Assembly: GCA_963849605.1 (NCBI GenBank)
Contig: CAWKHX010000001.1
Location: 1-9,199, forward strand
DNA: 9,199 bases
Origin: DASPHG01 sp963849605
Lineage (GTDB): Bacteria; Actinomycetota; Thermoleophilia; Solirubrobacterales; Thermoleophilaceae
Reading direction: 5' to 3'
The notes below the pieces were generated by a model. The model had not been told where the DNA came from, did not search any database, and saw nothing but the letters and a program-made list of their open reading frames with translations. The position numbers and the translations under genes are program-made. Shown here piece after piece: positions 1 to 6,589 of the stretch; the stretch's first letter is position 1, and every line of letters starts with the position of its first letter.

Positions 1-85
1 AGGCTGATCGTCAAACGCCGTTGAGGCGCGGGCCGGGTTCGCAACCGCTCAACCTTTGGCAGGTCCCCGCGTTCATGGCGTGGGG

Positions 86-715
86 ATGAGGAGATTCGAA
101 CGGCATACCGTCACGGACGACGGCGCGGGGTTGCCGCCGTTGGCAGCGCTCGTCGACCTGCTCGAGGAGCGGGACGCGGACCTGAGCGCCCACGGCATGC
201 GCGTCAGCGCGTACGCCGAGGCGATAGCGCGCGAGATGGGCCTTCCAGCGCCTGCGATCAGCCGGGTGCGCGTGGCCGGGCGCCTGCACGATCTCGGCAA
301 GGTGTACATCTCGCGCGACATTCTCGACAAGCCCGGCCCGCTGACCGAATCGGAGTGGGCCGAGATCCGCAAGCACCCCGGAACCGCCGCTCGCCTGCTG
401 CAGATAGCTGATCTGCACGACCTGGCCGCGCTCATCGTGGCCCACCACGAGCGGCCCGACGGCCAGGGCTATCCCAACGGGGTCCCGTCGACCGAGACCC
501 CCATCGAGGCTCAGATCGTCGCCGTGGCAGACGTCTACGACGCGATGCTCACGCCGCGGTCCTACAGCCCGGCCCGCACTCCGCAGGAGGCGCGCGCCGA
601 GCTGGTGCGCGTCTCGGCGACGCAGCTCGACGCGAACGTCGTGGCGGCGTTCCTGCGGGTGCTCGACGCAGCGGGCGCGGAGTCGCCGGCCGTCTCGCGC
701 GCCGTCGGCGCGTAG
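86..715 (+). CDS. HD-GYP domain protein, probable cyclic-di-GMP phosphodiesterase
   Basis: Cytoplasmic HD-GYP metal-dependent phosphohydrolase; the family hydrolyses cyclic di-GMP. Counting from the ATG at 86, the HDLGK metal motif is at residues 68-72, a conserved KHP at 96-98, and the diagnostic HHERPDGQGYP at 120-130, followed by ADVYDAMLTPRSY near 148-160. All the expected ligand residues are visible, so it looks catalytically competent. The frame is uninterrupted. About 210 residues is a stand-alone HD-GYP domain with no receiver, GAF or membrane segment attached, so its input is unknown. The frame stays open upstream to a TTG at 56, giving ten more residues; I prefer the ATG at 86 because the first ten residues look non-coding, though neither start has a convincing ribosome site. 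No partner gene is adjacent, and the next gene has its own promoter-like element. Confidence 0.88.
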   Translation: MRRFERHTVTDDGAGLPPLAALVDLLEERDADLSAHGMRVSAYAEAIAREMGLPAPAISRVRVAGRLHDLGKVYISRDILDKPGPLTESEWAEIRKHPGTAARLLQIADLHDLAALIVAHHERPDGQGYPNGVPSTETPIEAQIVAVADVYDAMLTPRSYSPARTPQEARAELVRVSATQLDANVVAAFLRVLDAAGAESPAVSRAVGA

Positions 716-772
716 CCGCCGACCAGCGGCTGGCGCCGCACCAGATCCACTAGCTTCGTGTGCGGGTGCTGC

Positions 773-800
773 GTAAGAAATGACCGACGCCGGTCGCAAA
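773..800 (+). promoter_or_regulatory. Putative ECF promoter in front of the first sigma factor gene (site A)
   Basis: GTAAGAAAT at 773-781 as the -35-like box, 15 nt spacer, CAAA at 797-800 as the -10-like box. The next in-frame GTG (807) is 34 nt after the first G, which would make the transcript leaderless. The same arrangement recurs at 1661-1688. Recognition by the downstream sigma factor is inference. Confidence 0.6.
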
Positions 801-806
801 CCCCGT

Positions 807-1434
807 GTGATCGCAACCGTCGCCCCGGTGGACGAGGACTGGATCGGCGCGCTCCGCGGTGATCGCGTACGAGCGCCAGGACGCGGAGGAGCGCCTGCAC
901 GAGCTGCTGCTGCGCGCGGCCCGCTTCGAGGTGCACCGCCGCCGCGCGATGCTTCCGCACCTGCGCGGCGGGGACCTGGACGACATCGCGATGCAGAGCG
1001 CGGACGACGCGCTCGTGGCCGTGCTCGCGAAGCTGGACGGCTTCCGCGGCGACAGCCGCTTCACCACCTGGGCGTACAAGTTCGCGCTGCTCGAGGCCTC
1101 CGTCAAGCTGCGGCGGCTCGCCTGGCAGGGGCGCGAGGTGCCGCTCGAGCCGGAGAGCTGGGAGCTGCTGCCGTCGGCGGGGACCTCGCCCGAGCGCGAC
1201 GCCGAGCAGTCCGCGCTTCTGCGCGCCGTGCAGGAGGGCATCGAGCAGGACCTGTCGCCGCACCAGCGCGAGGTGCTCGTGGCGCTCGCGCTGAACGGCG
1301 TGCCGATCGACGTGCTGGCGGAGCGGCTCGGGAGCACGCGCGGCGCGCTCTACAAGACGCTCCACGACGCGCGCAAGAAGCTTCGGGCGCATCTGACGCG
1401 GCAGGGGTTGAGCATCGGAGAGGAGGGACCATGA
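807..1434 (+). CDS. ECF-type RNA polymerase sigma factor, frameshifted near the N-terminus
   Basis: Short sigma-70 family member with only regions 2 and 4. In the uninterrupted frame (GTG at 859, 191 residues), region 2 contains SRFTTWAYKFALLEA at 66-80 and region 4 has LSPHQREVLVALALNG and DVLAERLGSTRGALYKTLHD at about 132-170. I place the true start at GTG 807: it lies at the same distance from the promoter-like element as the DoxX gene's ATG, and frame 807 encodes a sensible N-terminus (APVDEDWIGALRGD) that joins the main frame through a one-base shift near 865-872. If the shift is real and not an assembly error, translation would have to begin at 859. The stop overlaps the anti-sigma start in ATGA, implying translational coupling. 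Likely autoregulated through site A. ATG 780 is an alternative start but sits inside the promoter element. Confidence 0.87.
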
Positions 1435-1664
1435 ACGAGGAGCGAAATCGGGACGACGTCATGCGGGCTCTGCTCGGCCCGGCGGGACCCGAGCTGACCT
1501 GCGAGGAGTGCTTCGAGCAGCTCGACCGCTACGTCGACCTCGAGGCCGAGGGCCGGGATGCGGATGCGGCGGTGCCCGGCATGAAGGCGCATCTCGAGGG
1601 ATGCCCCGCGTGCCACGACGACCACGAGAGCCTCCGGGCTCTCGTGGCGGACGAGGCGGAGTAA
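1431..1664 (+). CDS. Zinc-finger anti-sigma factor (ZAS-like), partner of the preceding ECF sigma
   Basis: A 77-residue soluble protein starting in the ATGA overlap with the sigma gene. AGAGGAGGGACC just upstream is a strong ribosome site. It contains CEEC at 24-27 and HLEGCPAC at 54-61, the HxxxCxxC arrangement of zinc-associated anti-sigma domains; the intervening helix (FEQLDRYVDLE) matches the usual layout. No membrane segment is present, so it should act in the cytoplasm by binding the sigma factor, possibly as a redox- or zinc-responsive switch. The anti-sigma role rests on the motif and the coupled position; redox sensing is inference. Its TAA stop lies inside the GTAAGAAAT of the next promoter-like element, so the end of this gene and the control region of the next are superimposed. 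Confidence 0.82.
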   Translation: MNEERNRDDVMRALLGPAGPELTCEECFEQLDRYVDLEAEGRDADAAVPGMKAHLEGCPACHDDHESLRALVADEAE

Positions 1665-1688
1665 GAAATCCGCGCGGGCCGGCGCTAA
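1661..1688 (+). promoter_or_regulatory. Putative ECF promoter in front of the DoxX-like gene (site B)
   Basis: GTAAGAAAT at 1661-1669, 15 nt spacer, CTAA at 1685-1688; the ATG at 1695 is 34 nt after the first G. Compared with site A, the nine-base box is identical, the spacer length is identical, and the 15 bases from the -10-like box through the start codon match at 11 positions. The box includes the stop codon of the anti-sigma gene. Confidence 0.62.
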
Positions 1689-1694
1689 GCCGGT

Positions 1695-2123
1695 ATGACA
1701 TCCATCACCACACCCATACCCACGGCCAGCGTGCTCCGCGGCGACCCCGCGGTCCAGGCGCTGACCCTGCTGCGCGTCGTGTTCACGGTCGCGCCAATCC
1801 TCTTCGGGCTGGACAAGTTCGCGGAGGTGCTCACCGACGACTGGACCCGCTACCTGGCGACCGAGTTCAACGACCTGATCCCGGGCAGCGCCCAGGACGC
1901 GATGTACATGGTCGGAGTCGTCGAGATCGCGGCCGGCCTAGTTGTCCTGTTCAGCCCGCGGTTCGGCGGCCTCCTGGTCGCCGGCTGGCTCGGCGGCATC
2001 ATCGTCAGCCTGCTGCTCGTCGGCGGCTACGGCGACATCGCCCTGCGCGACTTCGGCCTGCTGGTCGGGGCGCTTGCGCTATCGCGTCTTGCGGCTTCGC
2101 GCAGCGGTAGATTGGATCGATAG
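1695..2123 (+). CDS. DoxX-like small integral membrane protein
   Basis: Intact 142-residue protein with four predicted membrane helices at about 20-39, 66-87, 91-110 and 117-133. The segment LLRVVFTVAPILFGLDKF followed by a polar loop (TDDWTRYLA) and MVGVVEIAAGLVVLF is typical of DoxX/DoxX-like proteins, a broad family linked in some bacteria to thiol-oxidative stress or to quinone-linked oxidoreductases. The biochemical role here is not determinable. ATG 1695 is the first in-frame start after the putative -10 box and leaves almost no 5' leader. Being preceded by the same promoter element as the sigma gene suggests it is a target of that sigma factor, with the membrane protein as the effector. 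Its end overlaps the presumed beginning of the LVIVD-repeat gene. Confidence 0.85.
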   Translation: MTSITTPIPTASVLRGDPAVQALTLLRVVFTVAPILFGLDKFAEVLTDDWTRYLATEFNDLIPGSAQDAMYMVGVVEIAAGLVVLFSPRFGGLLVAGWLGGIIVSLLLVGGYGDIALRDFGLLVGALALSRLAASRSGRLDR

Positions 2124-3740
2124 CCCGCCTCGCGCTTTCGATTCTCGGCCTGCTGGCCGCTTTCACGCCCGCGGCGGGCGCGCAGGACCCTCCCACGGAA
2201 CTGCCAGTGCCGCCGCGGGCGGAGTGCGGCCCGGGGTCGAGCCCGGCGCCGGGGCTCCAGGGGCGCGTCACCGCCGACGTGCCGGGCGAGGGCTACCGCT
2301 GCAACACGCAGCTCGTGGGCCACGAGGGCGCCGCCGGCGGATTCAAGGTGGAGCGGTTCGTCGACAGGGCCGGCCGGCAGTGCGCGTACTACGACGGCAC
2401 GCTGATGTTCCCGGTTCAGGCGATCCAGCAGCTGCGGGACGAGGCGACGGGCGTGGCGGTCGTCGACATGACGGACCCTGCGAAGCCGGTGCGCACCGCG
2501 ACGCTCTCGACGCCCGCGATGCAGACCCCGCACGAGTCGCTGATCCTGAGCGAAAAGCGCGGGCTCCTCGTCGCGGTCATGGGGAACGCGAGCACCTACC
2601 CGGGCTTCGTGGACATCTACGACGTGAACGAGGACTGCCGCGAGCCGGTGCTGCAGGCGAGCCTCCCCGTCGGCCTCCTCGGGCACGAGAGCGGGATGGC
2701 GCCCGACGGGAACACGTTCTATTCGACGTCCCTCTTCAGCGGGCAGGTGACGGCCGTCGACATCACGAACCCGAAGGTGCCGACGCCGCTCGCCGTCTTC
2801 GACTACCCCTCACACGGATTCGCCGTGTCGAACGACGGCAACCGCGGTTACGTGGCGGCGCTCGGCGCGGGCCTGATCGTCGTGGATACGAGCCAGGTGC
2901 AGGCGCGGCAGCCGAATCCCGAGATGCCCGAGATCAGCCGCCTCGACTGGCCGTTCCGGAGCATCCCGCAGAACAACATCCCGGTCACCTTCGACGGTAA
3001 GCCGCACCTGATCGAGGTGGACGAGTTCTCCGCCGACGAGCAGGGCAACTACGACTTCGAGGGCAACGCGCCTCACGTCGGCGCCGCGCGCATCATCGAC
3101 ATCACGAACGAGCGCGAGCCGAAGGTCGTCTCGAACCTCCGGCTGGAGGTGAACCAGCCGAAGCACCGCGAAGAGATCGGCGGCGATCCGGGGGCGGGCA
3201 GCGCGCTGCAGGGCTACGCGGCGCACTACTGCGGCGTGCCGCGCCAGGACGACCCGGAGATCGTCGTGTGCTCGTTCATCCTCTCCGGGCTGCGCGTCTT
3301 CGACATCCGCGACCCGTACCACCCGAAGGAGGTCGCGTACTTCGTGGCGCCGCCCGCGACCAGCCCCGTGGTCGCGGAGCGCACGAACTACGCGATGTCG
3401 AAGCCGGCCTTCGACGTCGCGCGCAAGATCGTCTGGTACTCGGACGGCAACAGCGGCCTCTACGCGGTGCGGCTGACCAACGGCGCCTGGCCGTCCGGGA
3501 ACGCCGGCTCGCTGCACGCCGCGGAAGCGGTTCACGCTCCGCCTGGCGCGCCGGCTGAGGACGGCGCGCGTGACGGTCGGCGGCAAGCGGGTGAGGGTGC
3601 GCCGCCGCGGCGGGCGGCTCCAGGTCCGGGTCGATCTCCGGCGCGCGCGGCCGGGGAAGACGGTGCGCGTGCGGATCGTGGGCAGGACGCGCGGCGGCAA
3701 GCGCGTCGTGCGCGTGAAGCGCTACCGCGTCTGTCCCTGA
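2111..3740 (+). CDS. Secreted LVIVD-repeat (beta-propeller-like) protein, frameshifted near the C-terminus
   Basis: A probable exported protein of about 540 residues. LVIVD-like strands occur at GVAVVDMTDPAKPV (about 2450), FVDIYDV (2610), VTAVDITNPKVPTPL (2747), GLIVVDTS (2872), ARIIDITNEREPKV (3088) and LRVFDIRDPYHPKEV (3292); the spacing suggests a propeller fold. The frame extends upstream to a stop at 2108 and encodes a clear signal peptide (LALSILGLLAAFTPAAGAQ), but offers only ATT 2111 or ATA 2120 as starts; the first standard start is GTG 2207, which would remove the signal. A start lost to a sequencing indel is likely. After about 3490-3515 the main frame becomes atypical (running to 3850), while the +1 frame continues with CTPRKRFTLRL and a basic beta tail (ARVTVGGKRVRVRR, VRVRIVGRT) ending at TGA 3738-3740, just before a terminator. 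I therefore place the real end at 3740. Ligand and function unknown. Confidence 0.78.
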
Positions 3741-3746
3741 AACGAA

Positions 3747-3772
3747 GAAGGGGCGGCCGAAGCCGCCCCTTC
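3747..3772. terminator. Bidirectional terminator-like hairpin between convergent genes
   Basis: Perfect 11-bp stem GAAGGGGCGGC / GCCGCCCCTTC with a CGAA tetraloop. It begins 6 nt after the reconstructed stop of the LVIVD-repeat gene and lies 27 nt beyond the stop of the convergent minus-strand gene. There is no long T-tract on either strand, so its strength is uncertain, but the symmetry and position fit a shared terminator. Confidence 0.75.
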
Positions 3773-3798
3773 CGCGTCGAGGAGGCGAGTCCGCTGTC

Positions 3799-4512
3799 CT
3801 ACGAGGTGAGCACCTCGATCTCGACGAACTCCGGGCCGTCCCAGCCGTAGCGGATGACCGCCTCGTGGATCGCGGCGCCGACGGCGAGCGTGCCCTCGGG
3901 GCACTCGCCGCGGCCGTCGAACCCGTCGCAGCCGCCGCCGCGGCGTCCGGAGCCCTCGGGGCCGCCCCGGTGGCTGGCGCCCGCGAGCCCGTCGTCCTCG
4001 TCCGAGGTCTCGTCGACCGGGGTTTCCTCCTGCTCCTCCTCGGCCTGCTCCTCGGTCGAGCACTGCACGCGCGTGCGGTCGGTCACGTCGGCCGTGACCT
4101 GAGAGCCGTTCGCGAGGTCGATCGTGAGGCTGCCGGTCTCCTCGTCGTAGGCGCTGACGACGCCCGCCTGCTCCTTGCCGTCGGGGATCCCGTCGCCGTC
4201 GGTGTCCCTGTCGGTCGGGTCGTTGGCGGTCAGGTCCTCGCCCGCGTTGTTCAGGCCGTCGCGGTCGCGGTCCTCGCGGCCGTCGCGGCGGCCGTCGTCG
4301 TCCGAGTCGCGGTCGCGCGGGCGCGTGCCCTCGTCGAACTCGTTCGCGTTGTCGACGTTGTCGTTGTCGGGGTCGGCGTTCGCGCTCGAGACGTGATGGC
4401 GCCGCTCCCAGCGGTCGCCCATTCCGTCGCTGTCGCGGTCCGCCGCCTGTGCGATCCCCGGCAGCGCCAGCACGGCCAGCGACGCGAGGATGATCGTGAG
4501 CTTCGTGTACAT
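3799..4512 (-). CDS. Secreted thrombospondin type-3-repeat calcium-binding protein
   Basis: A 237-residue exported acidic protein. The ATG at 4510-4512 is preceded by AAAGGAGTCCCG, a strong ribosome site, and starts a clean signal peptide (MYTKLTIILASLAVLALPGI, cleaved after AQA). Residues 25-115 carry five Asp-rich repeats of the type-3 kind: DRDSDGMGD, DPDNDNVDN, DRDSDDDGRRDG, DRDRDGLNN and DRDTDGDGIPDG, expected to bind calcium. Residues 117-150 (SAYDEETGSLTIDLANGSQV) look like a small beta domain; 152-175 are Glu/Asp-rich, and 176-205 Gly-rich with three cysteines in total. The frame remains open far upstream to 4773, but that part belongs to another frame of the sigma gene tail. It follows the second ECF sigma gene by about 40 nt and may be co-transcribed with it. 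Role unknown; extracellular or envelope-associated is inferred. Confidence 0.83.
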   Translation of the reverse strand: MYTKLTIILASLAVLALPGIAQAADRDSDGMGDRWERRHHVSSANADPDNDNVDNANEFDEGTRPRDRDSDDDGRRDGREDRDRDGLNNAGEDLTANDPTDRDTDGDGIPDGKEQAGVVSAYDEETGSLTIDLANGSQVTADVTDRTRVQCSTEEQAEEEQEETPVDETSDEDDGLAGASHRGGPEGSGRRGGGCDGFDGRGECPEGTLAVGAAIHEAVIRYGWDGPEFVEIEVLTS

Positions 4513-4552
4513 CGGGACTCCTTTGGGTCGGTTGACGGCGAGGAGACCCGAG

Positions 4553-5756
4553 CTAGCGGTGGAAGTCACGGTGACGGCCGTCGCCGTCGAGCGAATCGAC
4601 ACTGCTCTTATGGAAGCCGTCGTAGTCGAGCGTGTCGGTCTCGGTCGTGCCGTATTCCGGGCGCAGGCTCGCGGTAGCCGTCGCGCGCCGCCACCGTCGC
4701 GGTGGCGCGGCTCGCGGTAGTCGTCGGCTCGCCGCTGTAGCCGTCGTCGCGGTGCCGCGGCTCGCGTCCTCACGGAGCGGCTCGGTCTCGCGGATCGGCG
4801 TCGGGCTGGGTGGGGGAGGGCTCGGTTTCCGCTTCGGCCTGCTTCGGCTCGGCCGCCTCGGTCGCTGTCGGCCTCCTGTTCACTGCCTTCGGGCGCTCAC
4901 GCGGTCGGCGGCCGCCGCGCTCGTGCTCGCCGCCTCCGCCGCCACCATCACGCGAGGTGGAAGCGATTTCCGGCCACTGCGGCCAGATTGGTCGGCCACT
5001 TCGCTCGGTGGCCGCGGCCGCGTCGGGCTGCGGGAGTGCGGTCCGGGACCGCGGCCGGGAGGCCGCCGAAGGTGGCCACCGCGGCGACCACGCAGGTCGC
5101 GCACGCGCGCGCGGCGCCGGAGCCGCTGACGGCGCCCGCCGACCAGAGCTCGGCCATGCGCGCCGGCCACAGCGGCGTGAACGCGGCGGCCGCGCGGCGC
5201 ACGGTCATGCGCGCGCGGTTGATGAGTCCTCGGACCGCGGGGTCGCTGACGCCGAGCGTTCCCGCGATCTCGTCGTAGCTTCGGCCCTCGAGCTCGCGCA
5301 GGACGATCGCCTCGCGCTGCTTGCCCGGGCAGGGCCTGCACGGCGTCGACCACGCGCCGCAGCGTGAGCCTGCGCTCCGCCGCCAGCTCAGGGGTGTCGA
5401 TGGCGGCCTGGCGCTCGTCGAGCGGCACGCCGTCGGGGCCGCGGTCGCGCAGTGAGGTTCAGCGACTTGTTGCGGACGATCCGGTAGAGCCATGCGCGCA
5501 GGCAGGCGACCTCGTCGCCGCGGAGGAGGGCCGTATGCGCGCAGACCAGGCTCTCCTGGACGACCTCGTCCGCCGCATCGCGGCCGACGATCGCGCCCGC
5601 GTACCTGATCAGCCCGGGCCGGTGGCGCTCGACGATCGCCTCGAACGCGCCGTGCGACCCCGCCTTCACGAGGTCGGCGAGCCGCTCGTCGTCCTGCGTG
5701 CGGAGGACGTGCAGGCTCGCCCGCCGGGCGGGCTCGGCCAGGGAGCGCGGAGTCAC
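4553..5756 (-). CDS. ECF sigma factor with long C-terminal membrane-anchored extension, several frameshifts
   Basis: The GTG at 5754-5756, preceded by GGTGGAG, starts region 2 (DDERLADLVKAGSHGAFEAI, then DAADEVVQESLVCAHTALL and LRAWLYRIVRNKSLN). The frame shifts near 5445-5455 into DTPELAAERRLTLRRVVDAV and again near 5325-5335 into region 4 (KQREAIVLRELEGRSYDEIA, then GVSDPAVRGLINRARM). A hydrophobic segment follows (ARACATCVVAAVATFGG, about 5060-5110). The tail then continues in a third frame from about 5050 (GRPIWPQWPEIASTSRDGGG, later EAAEPKQAEAETEPSPTQPD) to 4770. Further shifts near 4775 and 4660 link copies of a YREPRHRDxG-like motif to a final stretch (TTETDTLDYDGFHKSSVDSL) ending at TAG 4553-4555. 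Core assignment is firm; the tail is reconstructed. No anti-sigma gene is adjacent, so the tail may supply control, a pattern known for some ECF groups. Uninterrupted pieces: 5388-5756, 4880-5428, 4948-5493. Confidence 0.75.
4667..4766 (-). repeat. Imperfect direct repeats in the sigma factor tail
   Basis: A 22-bp unit at 4695-4716 recurs at 4745-4766 with one mismatch, 50 bp apart, and the shorter GGCTCGCGGTAG recurs at 4667-4678 and 4710-4721. On the minus strand these encode repeats like YREPRHRD and DGYREP. Repeats plus extreme GC content probably explain why the reading frame breaks here. Confidence 0.7.
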
Positions 5757-5782
5757 TGCTCCACCGTACGAGCCGCCCGTCG

Positions 5783-5793
5783 GACGAATGTAA
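5783..5793 (-). promoter_or_regulatory. Possible response-regulator half-site before the second ECF sigma gene
   Basis: Minus-strand TCTTACATTCG lies 26 nt upstream of the GTG start. It differs at only two positions from TCCTACGTTCG at 8765-8775 in front of the response regulator, and shares TCTTA with the four-copy array at 6595-6638. A degenerate second copy (TCCGAC...) follows at 11 bp. Functional assignment is inference. Confidence 0.4.
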
Positions 5794-5827
5794 GAACGCG
5801 TTCGATGACGCCTAGACCCGGTCTAGG
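5794..5827. promoter_or_regulatory. Two perfect palindromes upstream of the second ECF sigma gene
   Basis: GAACGCGTTC at 5794-5803 is a perfect 10-bp palindrome. CCTAGACCCGGTCTAGG at 5811-5827 is an 8-bp inverted repeat around one central base and overlaps the stop codon of the upstream secreted-protein gene (5823-5825). They could be operator sites for a dimeric repressor. The second could instead form a weak hairpin (6-bp stem), but it has no T-tract. Confidence 0.45.
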
Positions 5828-6551
5828 ACGAAAACTCACGCTCTGTGGGCGGGGCGAAGCCGGCGCCCGGCGGGGGACCGCCCATCGGCCCCGGACCACC
5901 CATGTCGCCCATGCCAGGGGGGCCGCCCATTCCGGGAGGACCGCCACGGTGATGACCGAACCGCGGACCCCTCACGAGGTGCCTGAGCATCTGCGGGATG
6001 TCCTCGCGGATCTGGTCCGCCTGCTCCTCGGTGAGCCGGCCCGCTTCGACGTCCTCGGCGAGCTGCTTCTCGATCGCGGCCTTGGCCGCGGCCTTCACGT
6101 CGGCCAGCGTCTTGCCGTTCGCCCTGGCGATCTGGCGCATCTTCTTGCCGCTCATGAGCTGCTGGTGGAGCTTCTCCTCCGAGATGCCCAGCTCCTTGGC
6201 GATCGCCTCGAAGACGGCGGGGCCGCCAGGAGGACCGTGGTGCCCGTGCGGGCCGCCTGGGCCACCCGGGAACCCGAGCACGCGGCCGGACTCCTGCATG
6301 TGCTCCTTGATCCGCTCCGCCTGCTCCTCGGTGAGCTTGCCCTCCTCGACGGCCTTGTCGATCTGGGCGAGCTGGGCCTCCGAGAGCGCGTTCCGGAGCT
6401 CGTCGGCCTCGACGTCGAGCCGCTCCGCCGCGTCGCTCAGGATGGCGTTCTCGGTCTCCTTGCCGTCGTCGCCGATCGCTGCGACGGCCACGCCGCCGCC
6501 GACGGCCGCGAGCGCGGTGGCGCCGAGTATGGCGAGATGTCGTGATTTCAC
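5823..6551 (-). CDS. Secreted Pro/Gly/His-rich protein with duplicated LTEEQA motif, unknown function
   Basis: Intact 242-residue protein. The GTG start at 6549-6551 follows GAGGAGG at good spacing. Residues 1-26 (RHLAILGATALAAVGGGVAV) form a signal peptide or N-terminal anchor. Two helical halves share a motif: EEGKLTEEQAERIKE at 69-83 and EAGRLTEEQADQIRED at 169-184, suggesting internal duplication. Between them is a flexible linker (GFPGGPGGPHGHHGPPGG, 93-110), and the C-terminus from 195 is Gly/Pro/Met-rich with GGPPGM repeated. The second half also contains LMSGKKMRQIARANGKTLAD, like short helical repeats found in other actinobacterial hypothetical proteins. I do not know its function; histidine clusters (HGHH, GHH) could bind metal. 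It starts 34 nt after the kinase stop and is preceded by an array of 11-bp repeats, so it is probably a target of the two-component system encoded upstream. Confidence 0.8.
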   Translation of the reverse strand: MKSRHLAILGATALAAVGGGVAVAAIGDDGKETENAILSDAAERLDVEADELRNALSEAQLAQIDKAVEEGKLTEEQAERIKEHMQESGRVLGFPGGPGGPHGHHGPPGGPAVFEAIAKELGISEEKLHQQLMSGKKMRQIARANGKTLADVKAAAKAAIEKQLAEDVEAGRLTEEQADQIREDIPQMLRHLVRGPRFGHHRGGPPGMGGPPGMGDMGGPGPMGGPPPGAGFAPPTEREFSS

Positions 6552-6583
6552 TGCTGCCTCCTCGAGGTCGGGTTGATGAGACC

Positions 6584-6589
6584 AGTCAA
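6584..6589 (-). promoter_or_regulatory. Candidate -35 box (TTGACT) for the secreted-protein gene
   Basis: TTGACT on the minus strand lies 5 nt beyond the array of 11-bp repeats and about 32 nt before the GTG at 6551. No good -10 box is seen 16-18 nt downstream (the sequence there is CTCGAG-like), so this is tentative. An activator bound to the repeats next to this box would compensate for the weak -10. Confidence 0.3.

Noticed and set aside
1..24. Plus-strand frame RLIVKRR then stop, possible end of an upstream gene
   Set aside because: Only seven codons are visible; plausible but far too short to support.
723..733. CCAGCGGCTGG palindrome after the HD-GYP gene
   Set aside because: Too short to form a stable hairpin and without a T-tract, so not called as a terminator.
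2810..3700. Long minus-strand frame opposite the LVIVD gene
   Set aside because: Val/Arg/Asp-rich antisense shadow; the plus strand has recognisable LVIVD strands in this interval.
3865..4677. Plus-strand frame opposite the calcium-binding protein
   Set aside because: Val/Ala/Arg repetition is the reverse reading of Asp-rich codons; the minus strand has a signal peptide and a strong ribosome site.
5790..5818. GTAAGAA followed by CTAGACC on the plus strand, resembling sites A and B
   Set aside because: The spacing is two bases shorter, the box is only seven bases, and no plus-strand gene follows; better explained as the reverse complement of the TCTTAC half-site.
5364..6545. Long plus-strand frame (393 codons) across the second sigma and secreted-protein genes
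   Set aside because: Antisense shadow in very GC-rich DNA; the minus strand has signal peptide, ribosome site and sigma motifs, while this frame shows only Arg/Leu/Asp-biased low-information sequence.
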